From: Anseranas semipalmata
Lineage: Eukaryota > Chordata > Aves > Anseriformes > Anseranatidae
DNA length: 64,000 bases
NCBI GenBank assembly: GCA_013399115.1
Contig: VXAA01004380.1
Location: forward strand, 186,001-250,000
Direction: 5' to 3'
The notes under the pieces were generated by a model. The model did no database searches, had not been told where the DNA came from, and saw nothing but the letters and a program-made list of their open reading frames with translations. This document shows positions 60,046-64,000 of this stretch, in pieces. Position 1 is the stretch's first letter. The number at the start of each line of letters is the position of its first letter. A program made the translations under genes and the position numbers.

Positions 60046-63000
60046 GCATTCAATCTGCGGATGTTTCTGGGAGCTAATTCCCACAGTCTGTTCTAGCTTG
60101 GGGTATATATTGGTATTGCACTTTACATCCCTCCAAGGCTTGTGAGAAGAGGAGAAATGCTAGTTTATCTTGGGGGGTGGGGGGGAGGAATTGTTGGATC
60201 TGACAGATATGCAAATCTGCCTCCATACTTTTCCAGTTTAATCCTGCCTAGTAAGTGAGACCTTTAAGCCTTTAGATCAAAGACATTCACATGCCTTTTC
60301 CCAGGTTAGTCCTGATTTAGCTATAAATAAAATGTAAGCACACTTTACCATGATATGTTGGCACTATTGCCTAAAATCCTGGTTATAAATTAATAAGAAA
60401 ACCTCTATCTCTGATATTTCTAAGTTTTGTCCCAATTCTTTTCTAGTGTTGTATATCCTGTCTATGGGAACTCGGAAGACAGCAACTGCCTCTTACTGTA
60501 GTAAGAGCGCTAACTCGATAAGGCTTTATTTCAGTGGGGTTTTTACAAGGCAGGAGCAGAGAAAGAAGAATCAGTGATTTTACTGATTGAAGTACCTTGG
60601 GGCTGAAATGTTTCTATAGAGTGACTCTGCTGACCCTGCCCTTCTCCTTACTTTGTAGATTGGCTGCTCTGAACAGGTGCCAAGATCAGTAACAGGGAAA
60701 GTTCATCTGGCAAACATTCAAGCGCTGTTCTAGTTGAGCTACACAGGCACTAGTGCACAAATCTTCTCATCAAAGAACCACAAAGAACACTAGAAACATT
60801 TTAGGACTTAGTCTTAGTTGTGCCCATATGTGTGGGTGTACATGTGTATAAATTTTAATTCTATCTTTTGCACATTATCAGTGGAAATACTGTTAGTGGT
60901 GTTATTTTTAAGTAGGAGTGAGTGAAGTCCAAAGTCTAAAACTGTATTGATGTGTGCTGGAAAGGAATCTCCTGAAGCCCAATCCCCATGCAAGCACTCA
61001 TACTGCATGCATGTGATTAATGGATCAAACTTTCTGTTAAAAGCAGGTGTTTCATCCCCCACAATACACTGATTGTTCCAAAAGGCAGCACTTCCAAAAG
61101 GTAATTTGTTGCCCTCCCACCTAGAAGTGTTCTACTTTCCATCCTAAATTTGTTCATGGTGAATTTATTCTTTCATCCATATTGTTCCTTAGCTTAAACC
61201 CTTCTTTACCCTCCCTGGAGTTTACCATCCTCCCCAGTGTTTTTAAATAATACAACATAATTCTGCTCTGGTGAATAGACACTCATAGCAGGAAAACTGT
61301 CCAGAGATTGTTGCAAACTAGAGGCAAATTCACCCTGGAATCTATCACAAAGTTATAGGTTTTCTTTTCCTTGCACTTTCAAATTGATTGCCTGCTCCTT
61401 TGTATAGACCTGCAGTAGAATTTACTCCATCCTAAGCCATAGTGAAATGCTTGTAATTGGGTGACCTCAATCCTGAGTTTTATGACAAGTTTTTCCTCTG
61501 TAGCACTGTCAGACTTCCTTCCATTCACCTTGAGATTTTCAGAGAAATATTGCAGTCATCCTCCCTATCACCTTTGGTTCCAACTGTAGTAGTGCCATAC
61601 CATTTTGTGCTAATATAATAAAATGAAAAGAGCTACCAAGGCTGGCCAACCCCAAGCAAAGTTCTTGAGGAGCATGAATGGTTGCTGTCTGCTGGCCCAA
61701 TTCCTTCATCAATGTTGCTATTCTTTGCCTACCTCACAGTTCTTAGGAGACTTTTCATTTCCTCTGATATAGCTGACAGTTCCTCATATGCTACCACATC
61801 ATATGTGTTATGTAAGTTGAAAGGGAGAACTGCTACATAGCTTAGGTCAAAAAAAAAAAAAAAATCAGTTTAATAGCTCATAAATGGAAGGGTAACATGG
61901 CAAGAGCTTCCTTTGTTACCCTATTCTGTCTCCTTTCTCTCTCTTTCCTCTGTCCTTAAATCTGGTCTAAAAACTATTACAATACTGCTGTCAGACTAAA
62001 GGGTCTGCACTTTCCCACCACATTTCTCCTCTGTCCCCATTCTTAAGGACAGATGGTCCATTTGCTTTCCTCCAGTCATGGGGTTGTGTTCCATGCCATA
62101 AAGATATGAAAAGCCCTTATGCAGCAGTTCCATGTGCCATTTTTTTCTGAACCTGGCAGTGGGGATTAGCTATGTATGACTTTATGTTTATTCATATTTA
62201 CATTTGTTTTTTACCTTGCTGTGATAATTGTGATCCAATATCTTCATTTCCAGTAGCCGACCTGTTTTTTTTTTTTTTCGTGGTTTTATACTGTCATCTT
62301 TATTTTAACACAAGATCTTTGCCATCTGAGGAACCAGCTCAATTTGCTCAGCTCACTTCACTCAGCAGACTAGGAATTCTTAGCTCAAGAGCAGAGCCTT
62401 CTTCTTTACTCCATGTGCAAATTCAAGCATGTTTTGACTTAAATTCAGGTCCCCTCTTCATTCAAGTTGTTAAGCTCTTCTTCAGTTTAACTGATTTGTT
62501 TTAGCTATTTCCTGAGCTTATCAAAGTTTGGTACCTTGAATTTGAGAAAAACAGCTACAACAACCAAAAACCTGCAAGACAGTCAAACAAACCCCTTAAT
62601 TGTAAGCATGCTTTTTAGAGTTTGTAATATCTCAGTACACAGCAGGGGCAGACACAATGCATCCAGATGACTAAATGAGAGGTGGAGGGGCAGGCTGCCT
62701 TGTCTTGAAATTTTGTGATACACAACCTTGTTGTTCCCTGATTGGCTATAAGAAGAAGTTGGTAAAGGAACACCCAGATCTGCTTCCTTCAAACTTAGCA
62801 AAATTTTATTGTAAACTCTGCAAGAATTATCTGATCTGCTCTCCACAGAACATTTCTGGAAGAATGTGGAAGATTTTTTCAATGAGTTCCGTGATACAAA
62901 AGATTTTTTTAATTTTTGTATTTTCATATTTTTTTCTTTTTTTACAGAAAAAGACACATATCAAATGAACAAGAACATAGAAAACTAACACCTGAAACTC

Positions 63001-64000
63001 TGAGACTTAAATGACAGAAGAAACCTTTTGAAGTCTGTAAAGCCTAAGTAATAAAGAAGAGGACCTACTAGCTTAAGAAGTACTGTTGAACTTTGCGGGC
63101 ACAGCTGCTAGGATCAGATCTCACTCTTGGATCATCCTGTTTTAGTCAGGAACTGCAGGGATGATTAGGTATGCATATACTGGATAGTACGTGCTTTGAG
63201 AGGTTTACCACTTTATGAAAGTCAGAGAGCAGCTAACAATGTTTCTACTCAGAGTGTCTGTACAGAGCTGGACAGGTTAGCAGAAGAGATTATGAAAACT
63301 CAGCTGTGAAATGGTGAAGTGTTGGTCTGGCTCTAGCTATCACATTTTCCATTGACTCAAGGAAGATGGGGGTTTCAATTAGACACTAATCAGCATTCCT
63401 ATGTGTGACACCCTTATACACTTGGAATGTCAAAACAGTTCTAATAAGACACTAATGCAGTTTCTGTGACCTTTTCTCTTTAAATAAGAAGAATCTGTGT
63501 GTGAAATAGACTTACACTCAGTTGACGAAGGACTTTGTCATCTAATCTAGGAAATTTCAGACAAGATTAATATTTACAATTTAAAAGGAAAAAAGAGGAT
63601 TTCTTTGGGCTAAAATGCTGAAATACCTTTTCTATTCAACCCCCTTGTAAATATCCTCTTTCCAGGTCTTGGCTTTAGAATACAGCTGAAGAAACTTCCC
63701 GCCTGAAGCAAAAACAAACAGAAAATCACTAACAGAAATAGGGTGGGAGCCTTCAAACAGAAGGCTGTTACTGGCTTCAGAGGTGAAGAAAATACATGTA
63801 AAGATCAGAGAGAATGCAGGAAAATCGCTTGATACAGCTTGAAATAAAAGAACCTCTATGCTTGCTTACAAGTTTCGGTGACCTGCACATTAAGATGACC
63901 TTGGGGGCTACTTTAGATTATATTTTGTTCGATTTTTATTCTCACATAGCAAAGCATAGACCTTTTTCTCATAGGAATATAATAAAGATATTCATTGGAT
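60046..64000. other. Non-coding AT-rich stretch
   Basis: No gene is recognised. It holds a G-rich run (60172-60185, three G runs only, short of a full G4 motif), an A homopolymer (61849-61864) and a T homopolymer (62264-62278). Frames up to 124 codons (62583-62957 minus, 62172-62504 plus) have no family motif and are rich in Lys/Ser/Phe, as AT-rich DNA gives. Confidence 0.65.

Noticed and set aside
60172..60185. G-rich run as a G-quadruplex
   Set aside because: Only three G3 runs can be separated, so the four-run rule is not met.
1..64000. tRNA, rRNA, known microRNA, CRISPR, telomeric or mitochondrial insertions
   Set aside because: I looked for typical signatures (T-loop consensus, common miRNA seeds, TTAGGG arrays, regularly spaced repeats) and saw none. 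A covariance-model scan was not possible here.

Overview
This window reads as nuclear DNA of a bird. Three repeats point to that. Two copies of the chicken-repeat-1 (CR1) LINE end in the diagnostic 8-bp tandem 3' terminus (ATTCTGTG/ATTCTATG) at 30412-30473 and 59216-59480. A solo LTR at 37278-37822 belongs, as far as I can recognise it, to the ERVL-type family common in bird genomes, and it has an intact 5-bp target duplication. A fourth, much older CR1-like fragment lies near 7735. Short N runs (18868, 27358, 30102-30146, 30559) show this is a draft assembly, and three of the four interrupt T homopolymers. I cannot name the species.

I find no confident protein-coding gene, tRNA, rRNA, or CRISPR or other prokaryotic feature. 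The window is best described as intergenic or intronic sequence: mostly AT-rich, single-copy, with few interspersed repeats. The open frames present are short, sit mainly in GC-rich patches or simple repeats, and match no family I know. Several of the longer frames open only at non-ATG codons, which matters for a eukaryote.

Layout: 1-2.1 kb is AT-rich single-copy DNA with homeodomain-like TAAT/ATTA clusters and a 14-bp inverted repeat. 2.15-2.63 kb is a CpG-rich island. 2.7-8.2 kb is unremarkable apart from the old CR1 fragment. 8.2-10.6 kb has two GC-rich patches, one holding the longest open frame (minus strand). 10.6-37.2 kb is AT-rich DNA with microsatellites, small hairpins, a G-quadruplex motif (23.0 kb), three long T tracts (27.3-30.6 kb) and a short CR1 tail. 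37.28-37.82 kb is the solo LTR. 38.4-38.9 kb is a promoter-like patch with two CCAAT boxes, retained CpGs and a perfect CRE palindrome. 39-56 kb is AT-rich. 56.35-56.76 kb (minus) is an exon-like open frame ending at a consensus splice donor. 58.48-58.67 kb is a perfect 90-bp tandem duplication. 59.2-59.85 kb is a CR1 followed by the densest CpG island in the window, with a G4 motif and a 117-codon frame in strong Kozak context. 60-64 kb is AT-rich again.

No pathway or operon logic can be drawn. The best leads for biology are the two CpG islands and the CCAAT/CRE patch as possible promoters or enhancers of unannotated transcripts, plus the exon-like frame at 56.35 kb.
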